64,000 bases of DNA from Pomacea canaliculata. Lineage: Eukaryota > Mollusca > Gastropoda > Architaenioglossa > Ampullariidae. Made by a program: the position numbers and the translations under genes. The notes under the pieces were generated by a model. It did no database searches. It saw only the letters and a program-made list of their open reading frames with translations, and was not told the DNA's origin. The DNA lies in contig NC_037594.1 of assembly GCF_003073045.1 (NCBI RefSeq), positions 21,892,927 through 21,956,926 of the forward strand, in the 5' to 3' direction. Shown one piece after another: positions 1 to 15,228 of this stretch; the stretch's first letter is position 1; each line of letters begins with the position of its first letter.

Positions 1-3000
1 CGTCGTTTCTGATGGCTCACCCAGACCCACAATGGCGCTTTCTGTACTTGCGCAAGCGACAAAGGGAGGTGTATAGAGCAGTAGACTGGTCAATAATCCG
101 CTGCCAGCGTGCTGGTCCACATCCACAACAAATTCCTCCCGTAACCGCCACGCCGTCTCCCTCTACAGGGAGTTACAGTTGCTTGCTCTCGCCGCGCAAA
201 ACAAAACTGATCAAACTGATCAATCCCACTGCGGTTGCCGCGACAACACAGCGAAGGAATTAACCACAGTAGACACGCGTGTTTTGCAAAGTCGACTGCG
301 TGGGCTATTCTGCTAGAGAGTCTCCAGACATAAGTCACGCCGCTCCCCTTTTCCCCGGCTTTCCCTCGGATGTAAACAGGTTTACAAGAAGTGCACCCTT
401 CCCTAGCCACCATCTCCTCCCTCAATGTCACTGCTGGTTTCCATTCCAATCTGTCTGGTGCAAGTTGTAGATCAACAAGCTGCCAAAACAATGTGCATGA
501 CCTCGTCAAGTTCTCTCGGAAAGGGGACAACATGTTAATTCGAATATAACAACATACACATCACACTAACCTTACAGGCATGTCTAACTAAACGACATTT
601 TTGTCTTTGAAAACAGCGTTAAAATAGCCGTGCCCACGTTACAGTTAGTTGATGTAAACTATTCTCGCATTCCACAACAAGGTTTATAGCGATGTTATAC
701 AGCAAACTGTTCGAATACGAAGCAGCGTCGAGAACTCGAAGCCAATTTGTTAATCACGAGCTCGCGCAATTTTTCGAGTCACAGTGCACGAAGACTGGGG
801 GACATTCTCAGGCATATTCATGAATGCTGTTTTCCCCGTAACTCGTGCGGCCATGCCGAGAACACTGAAGGCAAAACCAATACTGGTCAGTTTCACGCCT
901 GCAATTACCCTCGCCTGTACCACCGGCTATTTATTTGATTATGGTAATTTTAATAGCAATGATTCCGAATGGCTTCGTTGTTTCGGTGGCATATACAGTT
1001 ATCTTCTTGTCTTTTTTAAGCGTGCTGAAGCTAAGAAATAAGATCTTTCCCGTCCCCTGAAAAGAAAGAAAAACTTTGAAGAGGAAATGGGAGGGGAAGC
1101 ACATGACGGCGTATTATTGTGTGCACGGGAGTGCTCTTCTTGGCCCCCTTCTTCCCTCATCTCTACGCCAAGTTTTCAATTTTTATTAGAAAAAGGTTGA
1201 CGAAAAAGAAACACGAAAAAAGCCTGAGGTTAAGCTCGAAACGGTGTTTAACTAATGAATTTTTTTTTATCCAACCCATATACATTACCGCAACATGCTC
1301 ATATAAAACTGTGGCTGGGTGAATGGTTCTCTCTCGTTCGTTCCTCACAAAAACTTTACAAAATCGTTGAGTGTTGCAGTCTGAAGTTTCGCATGCGCAG
1401 ACGTTAAAACGTTGCCAATATGTTCTCATTTAGCAACAAACTTATACCTTCTCCCAACCAACCTCTCTTTCTCTTCTGCTTCGACCGTTTCTGCCAAAAG
1501 TCGTACAAACACGGTTTGCTGGTACTAGTAGTATTTGATTCCCCCACTTGATGCATCGAAACACCAATTGTACAGCTCTGATACAGGAGCTGTTGAGAAG
1601 TGGAGGGGATACCGCATCTACCCAAAGGTTAAATGACCTTAAATGTGTTGTGTAAATTCAAAATTCAGATTTAATGAAGATACGGTGACTTTTTCCGGAA
1701 ATACGCGAACCTTACTTTTCATGTCAAGTCAATAGCTTGTGCTGCTTTTATTTACATTTACATTGGTTCAGGCCGACATAGGCGGAGACCGGAGAATACG
1801 TAAGCTACTGACACAGAAGACCACGTGGGACCACGGATCGGCGGAAACGTGAGAAATATTGACACTGTTAACCAAATTAACCCAGCGAGTTCGGCAAGAA
1901 GAGGGTTAGGTCTATTCAATATAGGGATCCCACGCTGCCAGGCAGGACAGGATGAGAACGGTTCTAAATCAATAATAACATCCAACTACATCATAGTGCT
2001 ATCCGATTTACAGTCGGGCTTATAATGCGTGTTGCTAGCGACAACATTGGAATAAAAGCTATCGTAAAGGAGACATTTATTTCTAAAATGAGAGAACCTG
2101 CAACGAAATAAAAACGTGCATACATAAATCGGATACCAATGGCAAGACACCGATGAGCGTTAAATTGTGCACGTTATTTCTTTAATTGTGGACAATCAAA
2201 AATCGAGTTATTTTCCCATAACTTACAGAATATTAAGTGGCGATATTTCTCACATCACTGGCTCCACGCGGACAGGAGTCTCCTTTCTCTGCTGGGAGCC
2301 GAAAGTGTTTCGCACACTGCTATAAAACTACTGGATAGACAATACGCGCAAGCTGCAATAGTAAACATTGTGTAGCTGTAAAAATAACGTTTTCTTATAA
2401 AATCTTCAGTGTCACGTGCTCCCTTTAAATGCCGTTACTTTATTTATAACAGCTAAGAGATGGCACATGCTAGTATAAAAACTGGTTCTCCCATTTCATC
2501 AAAACTGCGCCTTTAATCCCTTTCACCTCAACATTCACCTTCCTCTATTAACAGCTGATCTCGTTTTGAGTTGATTCAGCTGTGAGAGCCATTTTTGTGA
2601 ACAGCCTGGTAGCACTTTAAGTGTCCTCGCGATCTCTTGATTCAGGCATGCCTAGTGGCTTTGAGGGCAGAGAAAAGTGGAAAGATGACCCCCTAGCTAC
2701 AGCCCAGCAATACTAAGTAGCACGCACCTGGGGTCAAGGCAGGATTCCAGCATTGAAAAATAACCCGAGTCTGACATGAAGTCTCAGAACGACGATCGTG
2801 TGATGAGCGTGCAAGCTGCACGAGGACCTCAATCTCATAGACGGTTAGAGACAGCAAAAACGTTCGTTTGGGAAGTGAAACACAAACTTCATAAGACTAG
2901 CCCGAGTTAAACGTGGAATCAGGCTGAAAGATGCGGTTAGCTCGCAGAATGCAGAGCTGTCCACAGTTTGTAACAAAAATTGGTAGTGATTTTATATTTA

Positions 3001-6000
3001 TTTAAAAAAAAACACGCGTTGACTGACCTAAATATTTACTACTGACGTCGCTGAAGGCCGCAGCTAATGGGAGACCGTTGAGAATATGTTAATGAGACGT
3101 TGCCCAGTCACCGAACCTTCTTCAGAGAAGTCGGGGAAATGTAGTTTCCAGGTGAGACCTGCGGGCTTGTATTTCGCGAAAGAAGGAGCCTGCTTACGTG
3201 GATCCGTAAGGAAAACGCAGCCTCAGGTTCAACTGCTCCAATTGAATGACTAATCCGCGAACTGTCCCCGAAAAGATTAGACCTCGGCACACACTAGGCT
3301 TATAATCAGTTGTTTTCTTCTACATTGATTTTCGTATCAAGAAAAGAAACCCAAAAATCAATTTTCCATTTTTTGAACGAGTAATAATTATGGACAATAT
3401 TAATGTTTCACCTGCCACTCTCATGTGCATACTGTTTTTATTGTCCATTAACCTACAAGGTCACTTAACACATTAAACAAAGCATAACTGGGATAGGACC
3501 AAATCCAGTCCAATACATTTTCTTCGTGGTCATAAACAATCTCAGTATCATGAACGTGGCATAAAAAGTGCTGCTGCACTCTTGTCTATGCTACTCAAAC
3601 ACAAGCAAACTGCGCCTGATCAACACTAAAGAACAGCACCTAAAGTGAGTACCCCTCTACCATTTGATTTGCAGCCCACCAGTTTTATCCTCTAACCATT
3701 TCCAGCAGCAATACACCTGATCGATGACAAAGTTCTGGCAACCAGCTTACATTGCTGGCCATCCTATTTGGTTACAAACATGTAAATAGATCCATTTCCC
3801 ACAGGGCTAGCAGAGCCGAACACAAGAGCCAACGGTACTTACTGAACCAGGCAAGTGGACACTTCATTATGTTTCTTCCAACCCTCCCAAACCCTCACAG
3901 AAAACAAGCTTTTTGAAGTTGAAAATGTATCCTACATTATTTTAAGACAACAGGTGGCAGAAATTGTCGGTGTTTTCTCCTGTTCTCATTCATTAGCTCG
4001 CAGGCACATACAAATATAAGACAAAAGGTGCGTGTAGCGCTTTCTACACCGCTGTACCTAGATTCTAATCTGGCTGCTTAACGAATTGCAGATTGAACAC
4101 AGAATACTGGATTTGAGGGAGTGGGGAAGCTCAAGAGAATTTCTATAAAGCTAGAAGATGGATATGATCAAAACAGACACCAGCTGACAATGAGTGTGAG
4201 GAATGAAAACATTTGAGGGCTGACCACAGGCTTTGTTTGAAGAAGTGTGGGTGGCTCTTTCTACTGCATGCTGATGGCTTGCAGTTTTCAGCTCGACTGC
4301 CAGTCGCTCCCCTCTGAAAGGACACTGCCAATACCCTATGCTAGTTTCTCTCTTGCTGGCTTTTGCTCTGCGAGGTTTTTTGGCTGATTAGGAATATTCT
4401 TAATTCAACACTGCAAGATTGACAGATTAATGGAATGGTACGGCAGTCATTCCCCAAAATGGACTTACAGAAAGAGTAAGGTACTAGTGTGAAATGAATA
4501 AATGTAATTAAACTCTGCCATTAAAATATTTATGATCAAAATCAGGCATGAAGGAGTTAAACAAGAACATAATATTCTGTTTATCCTCAGCACAGCCTAA
4601 GGTGAGGTGTTGCATTTCATGTAGTGATTACCAGATGGAACAAGACTGAGGTTCAGGCACAGCTAAACACTGAAAGAGTTGGCAGTGAAAAAAATGCTAA
4701 GATATCAAGTTACAATCTGGGTGCACACAATAGCAGAAAAATAGAAGTATAAGGAGTACATCTGTCTCTCTCCCCTCCCTCTCACACACATGGCACTGAT
4801 GTGCAGATAACAATAACCATTCATACCAACCAGCACTTGTCAAATGCAAAAGGTAAAAAAGGCAAAAGAATCATGTCAAACAATTATCCAAATACACACC
4901 TCTTTAAAAGTGGCAACACATGAAGCATTTCTGCATTCATGGTTTCTTGCTAGACAACTCCACCAAGCTTATGGTTTTATTTCCCACCCACCCACCACTT
5001 TCTCTCTCACACACACACATCCACCCCCACACATCCATACATATACATGCATGAATATTCACATATAAACACATTTTCTCTCTAATTTCTGACAGGAAAC
5101 ATTTAACTTTTTAAAAAAAATATAAAATCCTTAGTGACATTCATGACTGCTCAGCTGACCTTAGCACAAGACATCTGTACAAAGACAGTATTTTGTCGTA
5201 TCATCTAAATCATTATGCCCTATGCTAAATATCTATAGCACAGAACAGGTATGGTGTTCTGGAGTTTTCAGTAATACTTCTGTCACTGTCAATGTATATT
5301 TAGAGACCAAAGTGCAAGTGCATTTAACCTACATAAGTCTTACACATTGCAAAGTCCCTAAATCATTTATAATCTGTACAATGAAAAGATTATTTCTATG
5401 CTGCCTTACATTCTAAGCCAAGGGAATAGTCAAGCAGTGTTCTCATCAGTGTAAATTTTAAGAGTCCGAATTTGTTTCCCAAATTTAGTTCTTTTCATGT
5501 CTCTTCACCTCACATTAGCTTTTCATTCTGTATAAAAAAATGTAATCTCCCACCCGGACCCCCACCCCCAATACACACTTATCTAGAAGATTGCTGCACA
5601 CTGACTGTTAAAGATTAGCATAATAAATTTGCAAAGACTGCACTTATTATGTATTTTACATTGATCTCTACCTTACGCAAAATTTGCTTAGAAAAAGAAA
5701 AAAAAAAAAAACATAAATGCTACAGCATTACTAAATAGTCTTCTCAATGGTACAGAGTATGCACCAAAATCCGCTTCATTACAGACAAGTTCTAGTGCAA
5801 GCCACACTTGACATGTTATAAAATCTCGTGGTCCAGAACAGGTCAGTTTTGCCAGAATCATGATGTTAAAAATGATATTATGTTGTGTCTGGTTAAAATA
5901 AGTAGGCCGGGTAAGGCACCTTCGTGGGCCGTAGGTTGGGCGCACCCATGTTCTACTAAGACACTGTTTTCTGAGTAGCTTCTAAATGCATATTATCTAT

Positions 6001-6758
6001 CAAATACACATAATGACCACTATATCAATTTGCTTCACGTATTTACAAATATGAAAATAATACAAATCTATATAAAGCTTTTTGTTCAATAGCTGCTAAA
6101 ACCTATCATCACTATTGCAGAGGATTAAAAAACTACTGAAACTTTATAAATCCTTGCCCACTGAAGAAATTAATTTATATACACATTCATGTTAGGGATT
6201 TATTCAAAATTTACTTTCAAATGAAAAATTTGCAAACAAAAAAACATAAAAAATATGAAAGTTCTCCAGCAGGACATCCAATTTTTGTAAGTAAGCCAGC
6301 CAAGCCATTGCTGTTTGATATCTTTTACATCACCAATTCTTGCTTGCAAAAGTACTTCATGGTGCAACTTTCTTTTAAGTTTACAAAACATCCTACTTCA
6401 TTGATAGCAAATGTTTACTTTCAATTATTCGTACATGCTTTTAAAAATTATCATCAATTTCCTTTGATAATCATATCGGCACACATTTATGTATATTCCC
6501 ACACAAACTGTAGTTGTGCGTGAATTGCATGCTTCTCACAATCACGGATGCACACTACAAATGCACTGACTATAAGTATCTGAGTTTTCAAGGAGTGAAA
6601 CAGACAAGAACAGTAGGACACCACATACACACGCACACAGCGTGTATTTACCACAAACAAAATGTTACTCGCGAAATGTTAATGCGCGAAGACATTGTCA
6701 CATGCAAAACGTTTACTTAGCATTCATGGAAATCTGGCCAACCGATAAATCAACTTAC
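1..6758 (-). other. Long first intron of PIP4K2 (no exon seen)
   Basis: This stretch lies downstream, on the minus strand, of the first PIP4K2 coding exon, so it should be that gene's first intron. I looked on the minus strand for the expected next exon (the INELSHV...PDDF block of the kinase N-terminus) and did not see it. Short open frames here have no recognisable domain. The left part (about 1-1500) is somewhat richer in G+C. The right part (about 4800-6700) is very AT-rich, with short A and T runs and CA-rich patches near 5010-5050. I see nothing else of note. Confidence 0.6.
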
Positions 6759-6872
6759 CGTGTGGTTGATACCCCACATGAAAACACTCAGCAATGGTTC
6801 GTTGGCACGGAAAAGCTTATGTTTTGGGGCTACTGCTTTTAGCTTGACCTGCTTTCGTTTGGTCGTCGACAT
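6759..6872 (-). CDS. PIP4K2: Phosphatidylinositol-5-phosphate 4-kinase type 2, first coding exon (partial)
   Basis: PIP4K2 enzymes phosphorylate PI5P at the 4 position to make PI(4,5)P2, acting on internal membranes and in the nucleus. Reading the minus strand from the ATG at 6872 gives 38 codons beginning MSTTKRKQVKLK and continuing KHKLFRANEPLLSVFMWGIN, then HT. This is the family's conserved start, ahead of the kinase fold: vertebrate PIP4K2 has [22 protein letters not shown] at this point. The exon ends in phase 0 at a good donor (GTAAG, 6758-6754), and the known vertebrate first exon ends at the same residue. PIP5K type 1 enzymes do not have this block. The rest of the gene, including the catalytic and activation loops, must lie left of the window. 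The family name is secure; the paralogue cannot be told. Confidence 0.9.
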
Positions 6873-7200
6873 GTTAAAATCACTATTGCACAAATCCTAT
6901 CCGAAGAAGATAATTATAACTGTGAAGTCTTCTTCTTCTGCTTCACTCTATGTCACTTCCTTTGCGATCTAATGTCCGCATCGTTGTGTCTGTCACAGTT
7001 TCGCGAGCTCACTACAAACAAGATGGCGAGAATCCAAATTTCCCAGCATCCTTGAGCTAAGGGTAGATAATGCAGACGGCTGTTGCGAAGAGTCCCGCCC
7101 ACCTTTACGTGACGCCTGGTCGTAGCAGACGATACAGCATAGCAGCAGGAACTGCTGGTCGACTTCACTAGAATGTCTGCCATTTGTCTAAACGTTTTAG
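6873..7200 (-). promoter_or_regulatory. Likely PIP4K2 promoter region
   Basis: Just upstream of the PIP4K2 ATG the sequence carries AAGATGGCG (7020-7028), a YY1-like core, and about ten bases further TTTCCCAGCATCCTT (7039-7053), which resembles the ZNF143/THAP11 promoter motif (TTCCCAGCATGC core). Both types are common near start sites of housekeeping genes in animals. No TATA box is evident. The assignment is by motif resemblance and position only. Confidence 0.4.
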
Positions 7201-9500
7201 TGAAAATAATTTCATTAAAACAGTATTTTAACTGCAGTGGAATGAGTAAGGACTATCCATTTCAGAAGTAAGAGTAAAAAATAGTAACAGTTCTGCTTAC
7301 AATACAGCGCAATACAATTCATCAGACATTCCATAAGACTCAAAATATGTACATTTTTTGTTTACGTTTTGTAATAGCAGTTCCAGATTTACTATAATAA
7401 AATTATGACTAATGACTCGTTTTACAGCGGCAAAATGTTTTCAAGCACAGAAAATATCTTTCTAAACATTTAACAATTTGGAATGACAGCCAACACGTAC
7501 ATTGCAGAAACCCCCAAAAGCACTGCGAGAGGCCTTAATTCATCTCCAAGTGTTGCGTGAGAAGTTAAATTAAGAAAATGAACTAGTGTGTTTGTGTGAA
7601 AATTAGCACAATGTAACTCAACAACAAACACATCACCCCTTTGAAATTACGCTTGGTCCCCTAATTTCGTCAAGCCTAGTATATCAAGTGTATTTCCTGC
7701 GAGACTCTACAATCTATATTCATCTCCAAAAGCTTACTTAATTGCATTCATCAAACTGAGCTATGTTAATTGTCACTTTCTTTGTTGAGAAAAGGGTTTA
7801 GGTTTCGATGATGCGAAACATATTCCGTTACCTCATATGTGAAAATACATCTCTTGAAACAAATTATGTACGGATGTGGCTGCAGATTTGTGCCCCAAAG
7901 AACGTCAGGTGAAGACGATATTTGCGTAATTTGAGAAACGCTTAGGGACTTGCAAAGTAATGCTGTTTGTGCACATCAGACGGAGTCAAAGAGATTAAGC
8001 TGTCCTTGGAGATTCCTTGTCTTATCGTGAGCCAACGGGAGAAGATGAATGCACCATCCCTCCTCTGGTTTTTCATGAACTCTCGTAACGCGCCTTTTTG
8101 ACCTGTTAGAAAAATGAAGATCAACTCGATCTGGCGCTTCTCCATTGCACCTAATTACAGCTTGGGGCCTGTTTTTAGCTGTTTAAACCCAGGACGATTA
8201 GACTTCAAACGGTTGTTGGCTATTCCATGAGTGTTCTCAGACATTTGACATAGTAAAGAAGAAATGTGAATTTGGACTGAACTTCTGATCTTTCGCCTCC
8301 TCCTCTTTCTCATCCTTCTCCGCCACCACCAGCAGCAGGAAAAATATTATCATCGCCTAGTAGAACGTTGATACATAAATTAGCTCTACGATTATAATAA
8401 GCCAGCCGATCAAGCGTGACAACAACAGACAAAGCCACCCACGTTTGAAACAAAAATCAAAGACTGATTGAGATACAGCTGTGAAAACTGAAAAAAATAA
8501 GAGAAATCATATTATTGCGCGTTTCAGCTTTCCCCGCAAGGGAAACAACGACAAAGTATTCACGAAATTTGTGAGTAAGAGTTGCGTCCCATGCATCAAA
8601 TGCCCTTGTCAAATGCCGTGATTTGTATTGATAATTGACAACAGTCTTCTTTCTTAGTCTTTGCAAATATACACATAAATTTAGGACGAAAGTGAAATGT
8701 TCAAAAAATTTAAAACAAAATCAATTAAGACAGTTTGAGTCACTTCTCAAAGCATAATTTGTAGCGACATTTATTAAAAAACAAAATACTTTGAAGAGTA
8801 GTCCTCGATAAGGTATCGTGCAGGGTAGCATGGCCAAAGACCATCTTACGTCGCCTGACTGTTGAAAGAAGAGGTTATTTTCTGCGGCGTATATCCATGG
8901 TCCTTAATTAACCTTACAGAATATTATTTTCTTTGCAAATATTTTCTAGAGGGAGACACAATGTTATGCATCCACTTTTCTTTTTATACAGTTCCTTATT
9001 TTGCTTATGCTGACCCCTAAGGTATGAAGAAATTGACCTAAAATATACCAAAACATAAAGTCATGCACGCTCAAGGATCAGGACTTTGTGCGATCTGAGT
9101 TTTGTATAGGCTCGTTGTGAACGCAAACTTGTGCATTTGTTTGCAGATCATAGTGTGGTGCTCTAAGAATATCTCAAAGCCACGCAGCCGGTGTTTTAAA
9201 CAAGTGGTCATGAGTAAGGAAATTAGCGATGGAATAGGTCAAGTAGAACCTGCCAAATCGAGGGTCTGAGGGGAAGGAGGTTGGATTTACAAAGTCAAAA
9301 ATAGAACGACTGTTTTAATCTGACACTACGAACGCTCAACTAAATTACTAAACGTAGAAAAAAGATTAAGTTTAAATATATCGACGATTAAATTATATTT
9401 GGATCACTATGGATTATGGAGACAAAATTCAAATCACTTCCTCATCATTCGTATCCGATTGGACTTGTCCTATACGGGTCAATGATGCTAGCACAGGCGC
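7201..9500. other. Intergenic DNA between PIP4K2 and alpha-tubulin
   Basis: This is the spacer between two divergently transcribed genes, PIP4K2 on the minus strand and alpha-tubulin on the plus strand. Open frames are short and show no conserved motif. I see no repeat array or RNA gene in it. Confidence 0.5.
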
Positions 9501-9522
9501 TCCTGCTGCAGTGCACTTTCAA

Positions 9523-9600
9523 CCAATGGGAAGGCGGCATTGAGGGAGACAACCACAGGCTATAAAAGCTTTGGCGTTTGCGCGGCATACTCATTCGATT
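9523..9600 (+). promoter_or_regulatory. Alpha-tubulin core promoter (CCAAT and TATA)
   Basis: A CCAAT box (9523-9527) stands about 35 bases upstream of a canonical TATA box, TATAAAAG (9561-9568). Roughly 25-30 bases after the TATA box lies TACTCATTCG (near 9588), an initiator-like start. The ATG at 9715 would then follow a 5' UTR of about 125 bases. Spacing and order match a TATA-type RNA polymerase II promoter. Confidence 0.7.
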
Positions 9601-9714
9601 CGTCACAGGTGACCCATTGCAGTCCGAGTGATCGAAGAGATCTGCCGATTTTAACAGCATAATTATATAAATTTTTAAAATCTACTTTATCCAGAATCTC
9701 TAATTACTATCATC

Positions 9715-13212
<3,498 letters not shown>

Positions 13213-13244
13213 AATCTGAACAACCTGTCAGACCTAACAACTTG

Positions 13245-13315
13245 AATAAAGAACTCTTATTTGCTTTCAATAACGGCAATCTCTGGCCATCCATGTTTCT
13301 GATGGTGTCTAATAA
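13245..13315 (+). terminator. Alpha-tubulin polyadenylation signals
   Basis: AATAAA lies at 13245-13250, 33 bases after the stop codon, and a second AATAAA follows near 13309. Either or both could direct 3' end formation. The 3' UTR is therefore short, as is usual for tubulin genes. Confidence 0.75.
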
Positions 13316-13329
13316 AATTCCTTAAACAA

Positions 13330-15228
13330 AGTAACTTGTACTGTTTTGCATGGTCGTACAATTATCTCGGATAGTGCTTATGCTTTACAAATATAGACCT
13401 CTAGAGAAATCAAGTTAACTATGGCATTAAACATTTCAGAAAATGAATAAGATTCTGGATAGACAAGCTTAGATGTTTCAGGGGCTTAACATGCAAGCTG
13501 CTAACATTGCACTGAAGCATATCACTGGGAAGTAGTTGCTTGTTTGACTTATTTTGCGGCTAAGGGAAGGGGGATACTCAATTTATCAAATAAGGTTATG
13601 GCAGCAGGAGAGGGCTTGTTCCATATGCTATCGATACCGTGAAAATTGCAAGGTATGTTAATTACCTCAAAAGCCAGTGAAAATTTTTGCTTGCTGATAA
13701 GTTTCTGTGTTAAGCATGACAAAGTTATGAAGTGGCAGTTGATACTTTAATAGTAAACATCCAGGCTGAGAAATGGATTTAATGTGGTGGAGGGAGATGT
13801 GGGTACTTTTTAGGCCAGATGAAAGCAGTTGAAAATTACCAGTGCAGCTTGACTCCATCTTTGGATTGAACCATTTTTAAATTGCTGACCACTGGGTGAA
13901 TGTGCAACAAAGATCTGCTGCCTGGTAGTATAGTGGCTAAAACACTTGTCTCTTGCCGCTGCAGAAAGAGGCCCTGGGTTTTCTGAATGTGGCACCTATT
14001 TGCATGGCTGGCTGTAAAGGGCTTTCTCCAGGTACTCTTCTTGCTATACCCCTCTCTCTTGCCAGGTGCTAATTTGCATCTAAGTGGAAGTACTTTCCTG
14101 CCAAATCAACCAACCTAAAGAATGATCCAAGTACTGTTCTCTGCAAATATCTAGGAGATGGTTGCTTCGGTGCATAGGCTTTTGAACATTTACTGAATCC
14201 TGAGTAGCAAAAATATGTCTTTCTATCAAATTAAATGGATTTTCTTGTGAGAGGCAAATCTGATTAAAATTTCCAAATATTTGGTGACATGTCAAGGTAG
14301 TGCTTAAATGAATTTTTGAAGACATGAGAAAAATATTTCATTAGTATGCTTGTCTTTTTCAGGACTCCCTTATTTCTGTCATTTTGCTGTCAAGATTAAT
14401 TAGCCATCTGTCACTGAACATAAGTGCTTTGTATCTGCAGCCTGACATTTGAATGAACATTATATGCAGCATAGTATTTTGCTGTGTGGTCATAATCATA
14501 ATACCAAAAGCACTAACAGGATATGCCACCTCAGCTGTATTAAAAAGTTTGCGTTCTTGTGGTCAATGATAGCATAACTATTGATTTATTTTAATCATTA
14601 AGATCAAAGGTTTATAAATAAGTTCTAATGTAAATTTTAAAGTATAACAGTTTTCAAATATCAAGTTTCCTTGAAATACAGCACACGTAAACTGATACTA
14701 ATAAAATGATCAAAAGACGTTTATACTCCAAACTATATTCCTATGTGTGTGAATGTCTACACTCTACAGTGTCCAAGTCTGCACAGTTTGTTCATAAACT
14801 CAGCAAAGTTAATGACGAATATCTAATTTTATTAATTTTTATATTGCTCCTGGTTCTAGCTACTCACCGCGCACAACAGACAAATCCACGCACACAAGGG
14901 CGCTGGTGAATTTTTTCTTTCTTTTAGGGAAGACGTGTTTACATTTTTTTTTTTTTTTTTTTTTTTGGATAGGGAGCTCCATGTTTCTGTGTATACCACA
15001 AGTGAGCTGGCGGGAAATTCCAAAATTTAAGTTAAAATTGAATTATAAACATTTTCACTAATTGCTGTATTCACAAGTTTCTCGCTAGGTTCCATCTCAG
15101 ACACACTGGTAAGCGTGAGGTAGCAACTGAATTGTCTCCCATCACACGATCTTCTGCGTGACATAAAACTCCAAAAACCAACTGTGCTTTCGTGGTCATG
15201 TTTGTAGTTCATCTGCCACTGCCTTGCG
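13330..15228. other. Intergenic DNA between alpha-tubulin and the GalNAc-transferase
   Basis: The spacer is AT-rich with no supported gene. It contains one SINE-like insertion (about 13916-14062) and a 23-base T tract (14944-14966). The GalNAc-transferase promoter should be near 14.9-15.2 kb, but no TATA box is clear there. Confidence 0.5.
13916..14062 (+). mobile_element. tRNA-derived SINE-like relic
   Basis: TAGTATAGTGG (13925-13935) fits the RNA polymerase III A box, and about 45 bases later a degenerate B box (CCTGGGTTTTC) follows. The body then reads GGGCTTTCTCCAGGTACTC, a pyrimidine-rich block typical of the central part of mollusc-type tRNA SINEs. The A box is intact and the B box is eroded, so this is an old copy rather than a working tRNA gene. 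The family name is not assigned. Confidence 0.45.

Noticed and set aside
90-533. Minus-strand open frame of 147 codons at the left edge
   Set aside because: No motif or family resemblance. It lies inside the probable first intron of PIP4K2 and does not match any PIP4K exon.
9445-9660. Minus-strand frame over the tubulin promoter
   Set aside because: It covers the CCAAT and TATA boxes of the tubulin gene and has no recognisable product.
13916-14000. Possible functional tRNA gene
   Set aside because: The A box is good, but the B box is eroded and no cloverleaf with paired acceptor ends can be drawn; a SINE relic fits better.
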